Assembly: GCF_009707485.1 (NCBI RefSeq)
Contig: NZ_CP046121.1
Span: forward strand, 2,170,001 to 2,234,000
Reading direction: 5' to 3'
Source of the DNA: Nostocoides sp. HKS02
GTDB taxonomy: Bacteria; Actinomycetota; Actinomycetes; Actinomycetales; Dermatophilaceae
Length of the DNA stretch: 64,000 nt
Shown here: positions 31,051-45,209 of the stretch, in pieces
How the letters are laid out: each line of letters starts with the position of its first letter
How positions within the stretch are numbered: position 1 is the first letter of the stretch
Made by a program: the position numbers and the translations under genes
The notes under the pieces: model-generated
What the model saw: the letters and a program-made list of their open reading frames with translations, nothing else
Database searches by the model: none
What the model was told of the DNA's origin: nothing

Positions 31051-31500
31051 TCAGTGGCGCGGGTCGATCAGCTCCGAGATGCGCGCGATGGCGTAGGCGT
31101 ACCCGCTCGGGCCACACCCCACGATGACCCCGTCGCACACGGCCGAGAGGTAGGAGTGGTGCCGGAACTCCTCGCGGCGGTGGACGTTGCTCAGGTGCAC
31201 CTCGAAGACCGGGATCGTCACCGCAGCGAGCGCGTCGCGCAGGGCGATCGAGGTGTGGGTGTAGGCGCCGGCGTTGATGACGATGCCCGCAGCCGAGCCG
31301 CGCGCCTCGTGGATCGCGTCGATGAGCACGCCCTCGTGGTTGCTCTGCCGGAAGTCGACGTCGAGTCCCGCCAGTCCGGCCGCCTTGCGGCAGAGGGCCT
31401 CGATGTCCGCCAGGGTGTCCGAGCCGTAGATCTCCGGCTCACGGTCCCCGAGCAGGTTGAGGTTCGGTCCGTTGAGGACGACGACGGTTCGCTGGCTCAT
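31051..31500 (-). CDS. aroQ: Type II 3-dehydroquinate dehydratase
   Basis: 149 residues. It converts 3-dehydroquinate to 3-dehydroshikimate in the shikimate pathway. Clear features are [21 protein letters not shown] with the lid Arg, the catalytic tyrosine in [21 protein letters not shown], and the catalytic His in [17 protein letters not shown]. It stands alone with GGAG nine to ten bases upstream of ATG 31500. Confidence 0.95.
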   Translation of the reverse strand: MSQRTVVVLNGPNLNLLGDREPEIYGSDTLADIEALCRKAAGLAGLDVDFRQSNHEGVLIDAIHEARGSAAGIVINAGAYTHTSIALRDALAAVTIPVFEVHLSNVHRREEFRHHSYLSAVCDGVIVGCGPSGYAYAIARISELIDPRH

Positions 31501-31629
31501 CCCGGTGGCGCTCCTGTGGCTCGGCTAGTGCCCTCAGCGTAGGGCTTGGGACCCGGCGGGTGTCCCATTGGATGAGACATCAGCCGTTCGGCTGGGTGCT
31601 CGCCGGTCTCAGCCCTCGTCGACCTTGCT

Positions 31630-32793
31630 CTAGTGGTGCCTGCTGCGTTCTGCGACCACGGTGCCGTGGTGGTGGATGGGGCCGTCCCGGTCCGCGAGCC
31701 GGTCGCCGCGACCGCCCCACTGGAGCGCGACGATCTCGGCCGCGATGCTCACGGCGGTCTCCTCCGGCGTGCGGGCGCCGAGGTCAAGGCCGATGGGGCT
31801 CGAGAGTCGGCCGAGCTCGGCATCGGTGATCCCGGCCTCGCGCAGCCGGGCGAGGCGGTCCTCGTGGGTGCGTCGCGACCCCATCGCGCCGACGTAGGCC
31901 ACCGCGGGCAACCGCAGGGCGACCTCGAGGACGGGCACGTCGAACTTGGGGTCGTGGGTGAGGACGCAGATGACCGTCCGTGGGTCGAGCCGTCCGGCGT
32001 CCCGCTCGGCCGCCAGGTAGCGGTGCGGCCACTGCACGACGACTTCCTCGGCCGCGGGGAAGCGGCTCGCCGTGGCGAAGACCGGACGGGCGTCACAGAC
32101 GGTCACGGCATACCCCAGGAAGGTGCCGACGTGGGCAGTGGCCGCGGCGAAGTCGATCGCCCCGAAGATCAGCATCCGCGGCCGCGGCGCGAACGACGAC
32201 ACGAACACCCGCATCCCCTCACCGCGGCGCTCGCCGTCGGGGCCGTAGGTCAGGGTGTCCGTGCGTCCGGAGGCGAGCAGTCCTCGGGCGTCGTCGGTCA
32301 CGGCGTCGTCAGCGCGGTTGCTGCCGAGCGAGCCGGTCGGCCGCGACTCGTCGCTCTCGGGCCGGACGACGATCCGGCGCCCGAGCCACGCGGGATCGGG
32401 GTGCTCGACGACCGTGGCCACGGCCACGGGTACGCCGGCCTCGACGTCGTCCGCCACCTGCTGGAGCTCGGGGAAGGTCTCGCGGCTGATGCGCTCCACG
32501 AACACGTCGAGGATGCCCCCGCAGGTCAGGCCCACGGCATACGCGTCGTCGTCGCTCACGCCGTAGCGCCGCAGGACGGGCGCTCCCCCGGCCACGACGC
32601 TCTGCGCGAGGTCGTAGACCGCACCCTCCACGCATCCGCCGCTCACCGAGCCCACGGCCTCGCCCCCCGGGCCGACGAGCATGGCCGCCCCGGCCGGGCG
32701 CGGCGCCGAGCGCCAGGTCGCGACCACGGTGCCGACGCCGACCGTGGCGCCGGCGCGCCACCACCGCATCAGCTCGGGAAGCACCTCACGCAC
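31630..32793 (-). CDS. XdhC/CoxI family maturation factor
   Basis: 387 residues from GTG 32793, which overlaps the VWA gene by eight bases. The N-terminal XdhC domain has GSVSGGCVEGAVYDLAQ, and the C-terminal Rossmann-like domain has CVLTHDPKFDVPVLEVAL and AYVGAMGSRRTHEDRLARLR. XdhC proteins bind molybdenum cofactor, promote its sulfuration and insert it into xanthine dehydrogenase-type enzymes. It is last of a four-gene maturation operon. Confidence 0.88.
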   Translation of the reverse strand: MREVLPELMRWWRAGATVGVGTVVATWRSAPRPAGAAMLVGPGGEAVGSVSGGCVEGAVYDLAQSVVAGGAPVLRRYGVSDDDAYAVGLTCGGILDVFVERISRETFPELQQVADDVEAGVPVAVATVVEHPDPAWLGRRIVVRPESDESRPTGSLGSNRADDAVTDDARGLLASGRTDTLTYGPDGERRGEGMRVFVSSFAPRPRMLIFGAIDFAAATAHVGTFLGYAVTVCDARPVFATASRFPAAEEVVVQWPHRYLAAERDAGRLDPRTVICVLTHDPKFDVPVLEVALRLPAVAYVGAMGSRRTHEDRLARLREAGITDAELGRLSSPIGLDLGARTPEETAVSIAAEIVALQWGGRGDRLADRDGPIHHHGTVVAERSRHH

Positions 32794-33916
32794 GCCCGAC
32801 CACCTCCACGAGCTCCTCGAACGCCGCCATCGAGTGGCCGGCGATGAAGTCGTCGACATGGGGCAGCGCGGCCACGATCCCCTGTTGCACCGGCTGGTAG
32901 CCCCGCTTGCCGCGGTGGGGGTTCACCCACACGACCCGGTGCGCGAGCCTGCGCAGCTGGCGCATCTGCTCGCCGAGGGCCTCCGGCGCCTCACGCTCCC
33001 ACCCGTCGCTGAACACCACGACGACCGCGCCCCGCGCCATGCCGCGACGCCCCCACCGGACGAGGAAGGCGCGCAGGCCCTCGGCGAGTCGGGTGCCGCC
33101 GGACCAGTCGGCGACAACCGCGCCACAGGCGACCAGCGCGCGTTCGGGATCGCGCTGGCGCAACGGTCGCGTCACATGGGTGAGGCGGGTGCCCAGGGTG
33201 AACACCTCGACGGGCAGGCCGGTCGCGGCGTAGGTGTGGGCCAGGCGCAGCAACGCGTCGGCGTAACCGCTCATCGACCCGGACACGTCGACCAGCAGGA
33301 CCACCCGACGGGCGCGAGTTCCCCTGCGGCGCCACGAGATCGGGCCTGGCTCGCCGAGGTGGCGCAGCTGGGTGCGCAGCGTGCGCCGTGCGTCGACCCG
33401 GCCGCGCGACGCGGGGGTATGCCGGTGGGCTCGGCGCCGCGGCGACCGTGGCCGAAGCTGGGCGAACAGCCCGGCCAGCAGGGCCCGCTCGGAGGCGCTC
33501 AAGGAGGCGACGTCGCGGTGACGGAGCACCTCGACCGCACTGGCGACCGCGCGGAGGTCGTCGGCCGGCTCGGCATCGACCTGCCCGGTCCCGCTCGCCA
33601 GGGGTGCCTGCGCGACGGTGTGCGACGCGTCGCGCCGCCGCGCGGTCGTGGCCCGGTCGAGACCGAACCACGCGGCATACACCTGGTCGTATCGCTCGAG
33701 GTCGGCAGGCGAGGCGCACAGGGTGGCACGCCCTGCCCAGTACGCGCCGGACTCGTGGTCCAGGCCCACGCAGGCCACCGCCTCGAGGTAGGTGCGCTCG
33801 CGGTCGGCGGTCACGGCCACGCCCGCCGCGCGCAGTGCCCGGGCGAACCCGAGCAGGACCTCGTCGGCCGGGTGAACGGGCGCAGCGGTCACCGGGGCGG
33901 TCATCGGAGTGCTCAC
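32786..33916 (-). CDS. VWA domain protein, CoxE-like
   Basis: 376 residues with a C-terminal von Willebrand A domain and an intact MIDAS motif (VVLLVDVSGSMSGYADALLR, about residue 205), then SGGTRLAEGLRAF and VVVFSDGWERE. It resembles CoxE, which works with a MoxR-type ATPase in maturing molybdenum hydroxylases such as CO dehydrogenase. GTG at 33916 overlaps the ATPase stop codon (GTGA); ATG at 33904 is an alternative. Confidence 0.85.
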   Translation of the reverse strand: MSTPMTAPVTAAPVHPADEVLLGFARALRAAGVAVTADRERTYLEAVACVGLDHESGAYWAGRATLCASPADLERYDQVYAAWFGLDRATTARRRDASHTVAQAPLASGTGQVDAEPADDLRAVASAVEVLRHRDVASLSASERALLAGLFAQLRPRSPRRRAHRHTPASRGRVDARRTLRTQLRHLGEPGPISWRRRGTRARRVVLLVDVSGSMSGYADALLRLAHTYAATGLPVEVFTLGTRLTHVTRPLRQRDPERALVACGAVVADWSGGTRLAEGLRAFLVRWGRRGMARGAVVVVFSDGWEREAPEALGEQMRQLRRLAHRVVWVNPHRGKRGYQPVQQGIVAALPHVDDFIAGHSMAAFEELVEVVGRA

Positions 33917-34803
33917 CGGGACAGGATCCGGTCGAGGGCAGCGCGGACCCGCTCGGCATCCTCGCGGTACTTCACGGCCACGCCCAGGCTCGCTGACGCC
34001 GACTCGAAGTCGAGCTCCGAGGCTCCCAGCTCGTGGAGCGCGCGGGCCCAGTCGAGGGTCTCGGCGACCCCGGGCGGCTTGATCAGCTCGCCGTCCTGGC
34101 GCAGCCGCTGCACGGCCGACACCACCTGCGCCCCGAGGGCCCGCGAGACCTCGGGCGCACGGGTGCGCACGATCTCGAGCTCTCGGACCAGGCTCGGGTG
34201 GTCGATCCAGTGGTAGAGGCACCGCCGCTTCAGCGCGTCGTGGAGCTCACGGGTGCGGTTGGAGGTCACGACGACGACGGGAGGCGTCGCGGCGGTCACC
34301 GTGCCCAGCTCCGGGATGGTGACCTGCCAGGTCGACAGCACCTCGAGGAGGAACGCCTCGAACTCGTCGTCGGCCCGGTCGATCTCGTCGACCAGGAGCA
34401 CGGCCGGGGACTCCTGCAGCGCGCGGAGCACGGGGCGGGCCAGCAGGAACCGCTGGTCGAACAGCTGCGCCTCGACCTCGGCCACGTCTCGCTCGTCGCG
34501 GCCCACGGCCTCGACCGCGCGCAGATGGAGGATCTGACGGGGGAAGTCCCAGTCGTAGAGCGCCTGCGTCGCGTCGATGCCCTCGTAGCACTGCAGGCGG
34601 ATCAGCGGCAGGTCGAGCGCCTCGGCCAGCGCCTCGGCCAGCGCTGTCTTGCCGGTGCCGGGTTCACCCTCGAGCAACAGGGGGCGCTGGAGGCGCAGCG
34701 CGAGCCAGGCGACCGTGGCCAGCGCATCGTCGGCGAGGTAGCCGGTGCGGCCCACCCCCTGCGTCAGCGCCTGCGCCGACTCGAAGGCTTCGCGGGGCTC
34801 CAT
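33913..34803 (-). CDS. MoxR/CoxD-type AAA+ ATPase
   Basis: 296 residues. Walker A GEPGTGKTALAEALAEAL, Walker B AVLLVDEIDRADDEFE and sensor 1 VVVTSNRTREL are clear, with an AAA lid domain at the C-terminus. It is CoxD-like and coupled to the CoxE-like gene; such pairs act as chaperones in metal-cluster insertion. ATG at 34803, close to the end of the MocA-like gene. Confidence 0.87.
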   Translation of the reverse strand: MEPREAFESAQALTQGVGRTGYLADDALATVAWLALRLQRPLLLEGEPGTGKTALAEALAEALDLPLIRLQCYEGIDATQALYDWDFPRQILHLRAVEAVGRDERDVAEVEAQLFDQRFLLARPVLRALQESPAVLLVDEIDRADDEFEAFLLEVLSTWQVTIPELGTVTAATPPVVVVTSNRTRELHDALKRRCLYHWIDHPSLVRELEIVRTRAPEVSRALGAQVVSAVQRLRQDGELIKPPGVAETLDWARALHELGASELDFESASASLGVAVKYREDAERVRAALDRILSR

Positions 34804-34817
34804 GGCCCCAGCATCGC

Positions 34818-35435
34818 CTACGTCGGGTCCGGGCGGAAGCGCAGGGCTCGGGCTCGCACCAGGTCCTCTGGCGTGTCCACGTCCCGGCCCGTGGCGAGGT
34901 CGCCACACTCGACCACACCGTGGACGTGGGTGGCCAGGTAGTCCCGGGCGCCGTGGTCACCGGTGGCCGACTCTGCCGCCAGTGCCCAGTGGTCCCGGCC
35001 GAGCACCACGGGGTGACCGGGAACCCCTCCGTATGCCGCCCGGACCAGGCTCGTCCGTGGGTGGCCCGCTGCTCGGACCACCCGACGAAGCACGTCGGCT
35101 CCGACGTCGGGGAGGTCGACGAGCAGGACGGCCACCGACGCGGCGGGGCTGGCGCCAAGGGCCTCGAGTCCGGCGCGCAGCGAGGCGCCCTGGCCGTCGG
35201 CCCAGTTCTGGGCCACCACGACGACGTCAGCAGCAGCGGCGGAGGCCGCCGCGTGGGGCGCGTCGGCACCGAGGACGACGACGACCGGCGCACAGCCGGC
35301 GTCGCGCAGGACCGCGATGGCGTGGTCGAGCAGCACGCCACCACCCGGGTGCGGCACCATCGCCTTCGGGCCGCCCATCCGGCTCCCGCGGCCTGCGGCA
35401 AGCACCAGCCCGGCGGTGACGGGTCGCTCAGTCAC
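34818..35435 (-). CDS. MocA-like nucleotidyltransferase (molybdopterin cytidylyltransferase type)
   Basis: 205 residues. The NTP-binding signature GLVLAAGRGSRMGGPKAMV is at the N-terminus; LLVDLPDVGADVLR and GVPGHPVVLGRDHW follow, as in MocA/MobA-like enzymes that attach CMP to molybdopterin. GTG at 35435 overlaps the stop of the upstream hypothetical gene. Together with the next three genes it forms a cofactor maturation set. Confidence 0.83.
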   Translation of the reverse strand: MTERPVTAGLVLAAGRGSRMGGPKAMVPHPGGGVLLDHAIAVLRDAGCAPVVVVLGADAPHAAASAAAADVVVVAQNWADGQGASLRAGLEALGASPAASVAVLLVDLPDVGADVLRRVVRAAGHPRTSLVRAAYGGVPGHPVVLGRDHWALAAESATGDHGARDYLATHVHGVVECGDLATGRDVDTPEDLVRARALRFRPDPT

Positions 35436-35824
35436 GCGAGTCGTCGGTGTACCTCTCGAGCACCTGCTCTGCACCCAGGTGGGGTTCTTCGACGTAGATC
35501 CGCCCCTGCTGGGCATCCATGGCCACCGACTCGAGCCAGCGTGCTGGCTGAGGCGGCACGCCCCGGGCGGCGAGGGCTGCCTCGACCATGACCATGACGT
35601 CGGCCAGCTCGGCCCCGCGGGCCCGTTCGGCCACCTCGGCGATGGCCTCCTGCATCAAGGTCTGCGTGCGCCGGTGGCGGAGGTACCCGTCCTCGTCGGT
35701 CACGGCGAGGTCCTGCACACGGTCGTTGCCCTGCTCGTTCACCTGCTCGTTCACCTGCTCGTTCACCTGCTCGTTCAACGGGTCCTCCTGGGTGTCAGGC
35801 GCGGTGTCGGGTGCATCGGGACCC

Positions 35825-35835
<11 letters not shown>
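35428..35835 (-). CDS. Hypothetical protein with VNEQ repeats
   Basis: 135 residues from GTG 35835; I do not recognise the family. An N-terminal part contains (VNEQ)n encoded by a perfect 12-base repeat, followed by a compact, mostly helical domain (LMQEAIAEVAERARGAELAD, VMVMVEAALAARGV). It overlaps the end of the carboxylase gene by 11 bases and the MocA-like gene by eight, so it is probably co-translated with both. No membrane segment or signal peptide. A start just after the repeat is possible. Confidence 0.55.
35731..35778. repeat. 12-base tandem repeat CTGCTCGTTCAC, four copies
   Basis: Three exact copies and a fourth with one change at its last base. On the minus strand they encode Val-Asn-Glu-Gln units near the start of the small hypothetical protein. 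A recent expansion by slippage is likely, as copies are identical at third positions. Confidence 0.92.
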
Positions 35836-41366
<5,531 letters not shown>

Positions 41367-41522
41367 CCGGTGAGCCTCCCAGCGACGGCGGACATCTGAT
41401 CGTGACCCGCAGGCCACGGCCCTGAGCCTCCCACCGAAGTCGGGTGACTCGCGAGTAATGCGGTTGCCCGAGCCCGTCGTGCCGCGACCGACGCCTGACG
41501 AGCAAGGGCTTCCGAGCCCGCA

Positions 41523-41528
41523 TAGTGT
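41523..41528 (+). promoter_or_regulatory. Possible -10 element of a leaderless photolyase transcript
   Basis: TAGTGT lies six bases before the photolyase ATG, so a start of transcription at or near the A of ATG is expected. There is no ribosome binding site, which fits the leaderless genes common in Actinobacteria. A -35 match is weak. The rest of the 168-base gap to the carboxylase gene shows nothing else. Confidence 0.4.
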
Positions 41529-41534
41529 GGCGAC

Positions 41535-42926
41535 ATGTCCGCTGCCGCGCCCCGTGCAGCGTCGGTCCTGTGGCTGCGCCGCGACCTGCGCCGCGCCGAC
41601 CTGCCCGCGCTGGGCGCGGCGGCGAGCGCCGGGGCACCGGTGTACGTCGCCTTCGTCCTCGACCCGGCCCTGTGGCGGCGCGCTGGCCGAGCCCGTCGCG
41701 CCTGGCTCGCAGCGACCCTGCGCGCGACCGACGAGTCGTACGACGGACGGCTCTGCCTGCGGATGGGCGATCCCCGGACAGTGCTGCCCGAGCTCGTCGA
41801 CGAGCTCGGGGCGACGTCGGTGCACGTGTCGCGCGAGACCACCCCGGTGGGGCGCCGCCGGGACGCCGCTGTCACGCCCAGCCTGGCTGGTCGCGGGGTC
41901 GCCTTCGTCGAGACCGGCTCGCCGTATGCCGTGGGGCCAGGATCGGTGGTCAACGGCACGGGCGGGCCCTACCAGGTGTTCACACCGTTCAGCAGGGCCT
42001 GGCGCGACCACGGTTGGCCCCCGCCTGCGACCGAGCCGGACGGCGTGCGCATCGCCGAGGTCGCGTCCGACCCCAGGGCGTGGGACGTCGTGGACGCGGC
42101 GCTCGCTGAACCGGACCTGCCGCACCTTCCCGACGCGGGCGAATCCGCCGCGCTGCAGCGGTGGGCCGAGTTCCTCCACGGTGGGCTCACGGCATACGGG
42201 CACGACCGCGACCGGGCAGACCGCGACGGCGTCTCGCGACTGTCGCCGCACCTCAAGCTCGGCACCATCCACCCGCGCACCCTCCTGGCCGGCCTCGCCC
42301 AGCACCGAGGCGAGGGCGCCGAGCGCTTCGCGACCGAGCTCGCGTGGCGCGAGTACTACGCCGACGTCCTCTGGCACCACCCGGACTCGGCGTGGCACGA
42401 CCTGCGACCGGCCCTCCGTGGGATGACCTACGACGAGCCCCCGACCGAGCTGTTCGAGGCGTGGCAGCAGGGGCGCACCGGCTACCCGGCCGTCGACGCG
42501 GCCATGCGACAGCTGCGCGCCGAGGGCTGGATGCACAACCGGATGCGCATGGTCACGGCGAGCTTCCTCACCAAGGACCTCCACGTGTGGTGGCCCGCGG
42601 GCGCGCGGCACTTCCTCGAGCACCTCATCGACGGCGACGTCGCGTCCAACAACCACGGGTGGCAGTGGGTCGCGGGCACCGGCACCGACGCGTCGCCGTA
42701 CTTCCGCGTCTTCAACCCGGTCACCCAGGGCCTCACCCACGACCCCGACGGCGAGTACGTGCGGCGCTACGTGCCCGAGCTCGCCCACCTGCCCGGCAAG
42801 GCCGTCCACGAGCCGTGGAAGCACCCGCAGGGCTACCTGCACGGCTATCCCGAGCGGGTGGTCGACCACGCCGAGGAGCGTCGCGAGGCCCTGCGCCGCT
42901 ACCAGGCCGTCAGGCAGTCAGCGTGA
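41535..42926 (+). CDS. phr: Deoxyribodipyrimidine photolyase (class I CPD type)
   Basis: 463 residues. The N-terminal antenna-binding alpha/beta domain begins VLWLRRDLRRADLPAL. The FAD-binding C-terminal domain has LGTIHPRTLL, TELAWREYYADVLWHHP, GYPAVDAAMRQLRAEGWMHN and ASNNHGWQWVAGTGTDASPY, including the conserved tryptophans of the electron-transfer path. It repairs cyclobutane pyrimidine dimers with blue light. It is first of a coupled group with the CPBP and SDR genes (GTGA overlaps). Confidence 0.93.
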   Translation: MSAAAPRAASVLWLRRDLRRADLPALGAAASAGAPVYVAFVLDPALWRRAGRARRAWLAATLRATDESYDGRLCLRMGDPRTVLPELVDELGATSVHVSRETTPVGRRRDAAVTPSLAGRGVAFVETGSPYAVGPGSVVNGTGGPYQVFTPFSRAWRDHGWPPPATEPDGVRIAEVASDPRAWDVVDAALAEPDLPHLPDAGESAALQRWAEFLHGGLTAYGHDRDRADRDGVSRLSPHLKLGTIHPRTLLAGLAQHRGEGAERFATELAWREYYADVLWHHPDSAWHDLRPALRGMTYDEPPTELFEAWQQGRTGYPAVDAAMRQLRAEGWMHNRMRMVTASFLTKDLHVWWPAGARHFLEHLIDGDVASNNHGWQWVAGTGTDASPYFRVFNPVTQGLTHDPDGEYVRRYVPELAHLPGKAVHEPWKHPQGYLHGYPERVVDHAEERREALRRYQAVRQSA

Positions 42927-43645
42927 TCAACCCGGCCACCGAGCTGCGCTCCTTCGCCCGCGCCGCGCTCGTCCTCCCGGTGGCGCGCGACCACCAGGAG
43001 AGCGACGCCGCCTTCCGGCGCCGCCGCATCGTCGCCGTCGTCACGCTGGTCGTGGGTGCGGTCGTCCTCGCCCTGGCCCTGCGGATCACGCCCGGAGACC
43101 CGCTGTTCTACGCCGCCACCCTCGGGCTGGCGGCGGTCTGGGCGATCGGTGCCCTCCTGTCCGGCCCGCTCCACCTGGGGCGTGCCCACACCCGCGCGGG
43201 CGGCGCGGCGAGGCCGCTGGTGCAGTCGCTCACCCTCGGGGTGGTGCTGCTCGCCGTCTTCCTCGCCGGTGGCCTGCTCGTCGCCCGCATCCCAGCCCTG
43301 CGCGACCCCGTGACGACCCTCCTCGACCATGCCCGGCTCGGCTCGCTGGCGCTCGTGGCGGTGATCACCGCGGTCAACGGCATCGCCGAGGAGCTCTACT
43401 TCCGCGGGGCGCTGTATGCCGCGGTCGGGCGCAGCCACCCCGTCCTCGTGACCACGGTGGTCTACGCCCTGACCACGGTGGGCGCCGGCATCCCCTTGCT
43501 CGTGCTCGCCGGGGCGCTGCTCGGCGTGCTGACCGGCCTCCAACGACGCGTGACCGGAGGCGTGCTGGGGCCGATCATCATCCACCTCACCTGGTCGCTC
43601 GGCATGCTGTTCCTCCTGCCCCCCGTCCTGTCCGTCGGAAGGTGA
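42923..43645 (+). CDS. CPBP family membrane protein
   Basis: 240 residues, about six transmembrane segments, with the CPBP/Abi motif EELYFRGALYAAVGR and a later histidine in LGPIIIHLTWSLGML. Families of this fold include CAAX prenyl proteases and bacteriocin-immunity proteins; the substrate is unknown. GTG at 42923 overlaps the photolyase stop codon and its own stop overlaps the SDR start, so it is in the photolyase operon. Confidence 0.82.
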   Translation: MINPATELRSFARAALVLPVARDHQESDAAFRRRRIVAVVTLVVGAVVLALALRITPGDPLFYAATLGLAAVWAIGALLSGPLHLGRAHTRAGGAARPLVQSLTLGVVLLAVFLAGGLLVARIPALRDPVTTLLDHARLGSLALVAVITAVNGIAEELYFRGALYAAVGRSHPVLVTTVVYALTTVGAGIPLLVLAGALLGVLTGLQRRVTGGVLGPIIIHLTWSLGMLFLLPPVLSVGR

Positions 43646-44706
43646 CCCCCGTGCCCGCTGCCCACCGAACCGCGCTGGTGACCGGGGCCACCGGCTACAT
43701 CGGCGGAGCGCTCGTGCCCGGGCTGCTCGAGGCGGGCTGGTCCGTTCGCGTGCTCACCCGCGACCGCTCGCGCCTCGAGGGCCAATCGTGGCTGCAGGAC
43801 GTCGAGGTCGCCGAGGGCGACGCGAGCCGGGCCGCGGACGTGCGCAATGCCCTGGCCGGCGTCGACGTGGCCTACTACCTGCTCCACTCCATGGACGGTC
43901 GAGGCGACTTCGTCGCCCGCGACCGTGAGCTCGCGACGACCTTCGCCGGTGCCGCGGCGAAGGAGGGGGTGCACCGGCTCGTCTACCTCAGCGGGCTGCA
44001 CCCACCCGGCGACCTGTCCGAGCACCTCGCGTCCCGGGTCGAGGTGGGCGACATCTTCCTGGCTGGCAGCGTTCCGACCGCGGTGCTGCAGGCCGGGGTG
44101 GTGCTCGGTGACGGCTCGGCGTCGTTCGACATGCTGCGCCACCTCACCGAGCGACTGCCCGCCATGGTTGCCCCGCGGTGGCTCCGCAACCGCATCCAGC
44201 CCATCGCGATCGCCGACGTCGTGCACTACCTCGTCGCCGCTGCGGACCTGCCGGCCGACGTCCACCGCAGCTTCGACATCGGCGGACCCGAGGTGATGAC
44301 GTACGCGCAGATGATGCAGCGGTACGCCTCGGTCGTCGGCCTGCGCCCGCGCTGGATCGTCACGGTGCCGGTGCTCACTCCGGGCCTGGCGGGCCTGTGG
44401 GTGGGACTGGTCACCCCCGTGTCCGCGGGCATCGCGCGCCCGCTGGTGAACAGCCTCATCCACGAGGCCGTATGCCGCGAGGAGGACATCCTCACGGCGA
44501 CCGGGCCCCCGCCCGGTGGACGCACCGCATTCGACGACGCGGTACGGGCGGCGGTCCGCTCGGTCGACCCACAGGGCTGGGGCCGGTCCGCGGCGCGGCG
44601 AGGCCGGCTGGCAGCAGCCGCTGCGCTGGCCGGTGCGCTGGTCACCTCGTCAGCGGCCCACCGCAGGCGCCGGTCAGCCCGAGCTCGGACAGGCCTGCGC
44701 CGATGA
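43642..44706 (+). CDS. NAD(P)-binding SDR-type epimerase/reductase (first paralogue)
   Basis: 354 residues, atypical SDR of the YbjT/NmrA kind. The N-terminal Rossmann motif is TGATGYIGGALVPGLLEAGW, followed by YYLLHSMDG, VYLSGLHPPGDLSEHLASR and IAIADVVHYLV. The last 40 residues are Arg/Ala-rich. It shares layout and several motifs with the gene at 45210-46265 on the opposite strand. GTG at 43642 overlaps the CPBP stop codon. Confidence 0.8.
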   Translation: MTPVPAAHRTALVTGATGYIGGALVPGLLEAGWSVRVLTRDRSRLEGQSWLQDVEVAEGDASRAADVRNALAGVDVAYYLLHSMDGRGDFVARDRELATTFAGAAAKEGVHRLVYLSGLHPPGDLSEHLASRVEVGDIFLAGSVPTAVLQAGVVLGDGSASFDMLRHLTERLPAMVAPRWLRNRIQPIAIADVVHYLVAAADLPADVHRSFDIGGPEVMTYAQMMQRYASVVGLRPRWIVTVPVLTPGLAGLWVGLVTPVSAGIARPLVNSLIHEAVCREEDILTATGPPPGGRTAFDDAVRAAVRSVDPQGWGRSAARRGRLAAAAALAGALVTSSAAHRRRRSARARTGLRR

Positions 44707-44722
44707 CCACCGAGGGAACACC

Positions 44723-45190
44723 GTGACCGCCTTCTCCGCCTCCAAGCGGTCCTCCGCCGTGGTGCCGTTCCCCAGGGCGGCGGTCTGGGACCTGCTGACC
44801 GACGCCCACCAGGTGGCGCGGCTGACGCCGATGGTCCGCAGCATCGCGCCCCGCGGGGACCTCTGGCTGTGGAAGCTCGCGCCGATCGAGCTGCTCGGCC
44901 GGAGCGTGGGCCTGAGCTTCACCGAGCGGATGGAGTTCACCCCGCAGGAACGGATCGTCTACACCCACGCCCCGACGGGCGACGAGCGAGCCGGGGTCGA
45001 GGGGACCTACCTGCTGGCCGACGCAGGCGCGGGCACCCGGCTGACGATCGACCTCGGGGTGGAGGTCGACCTGCCCTTTCCCAGGCTGGCGCGGCCGGCG
45101 GTGCAGGCCTCGATGCACGGGGTCATCGCCGCGATGGGCGCTGGCTTCGCGCACAACCTCGACCGACAGCTCAAGGCGCGGCAGGGCTGA
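44723..45190 (+). CDS. SRPBCC (START-like) domain protein
   Basis: 155 residues. It has the pattern of polyketide-cyclase/START-like proteins, FPRAAVWDLLTDAHQVARL at the N-terminus, a beta sheet region and a C-terminal helix (MHGVIAAMGAGFAHNLDRQL). It likely binds a hydrophobic ligand. GTG at 44723 with GAGGGA upstream, 16 bases after the SDR gene; in the photolyase operon. Converges with the second SDR. Confidence 0.72.
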   Translation: MTAFSASKRSSAVVPFPRAAVWDLLTDAHQVARLTPMVRSIAPRGDLWLWKLAPIELLGRSVGLSFTERMEFTPQERIVYTHAPTGDERAGVEGTYLLADAGAGTRLTIDLGVEVDLPFPRLARPAVQASMHGVIAAMGAGFAHNLDRQLKARQG

Positions 45191-45209
45191 CGCCAGCCGG
45201 CACCAGGCT

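Noticed and set aside
9841..35778. Tandem repeats at 9841-9900 and 35731-35778 as CRISPR arrays.
   Set aside because: The units are 12 bases with no spacers and lie in frame inside genes; no cas genes are present.
41367..42869. Minus-strand open frame extending upstream of the carboxylase through the photolyase gene.
   Set aside because: The carboxylase begins MFSRIAIVNRGEAAM at 41366. The upstream part is antisense to photolyase and has no protein-like features.
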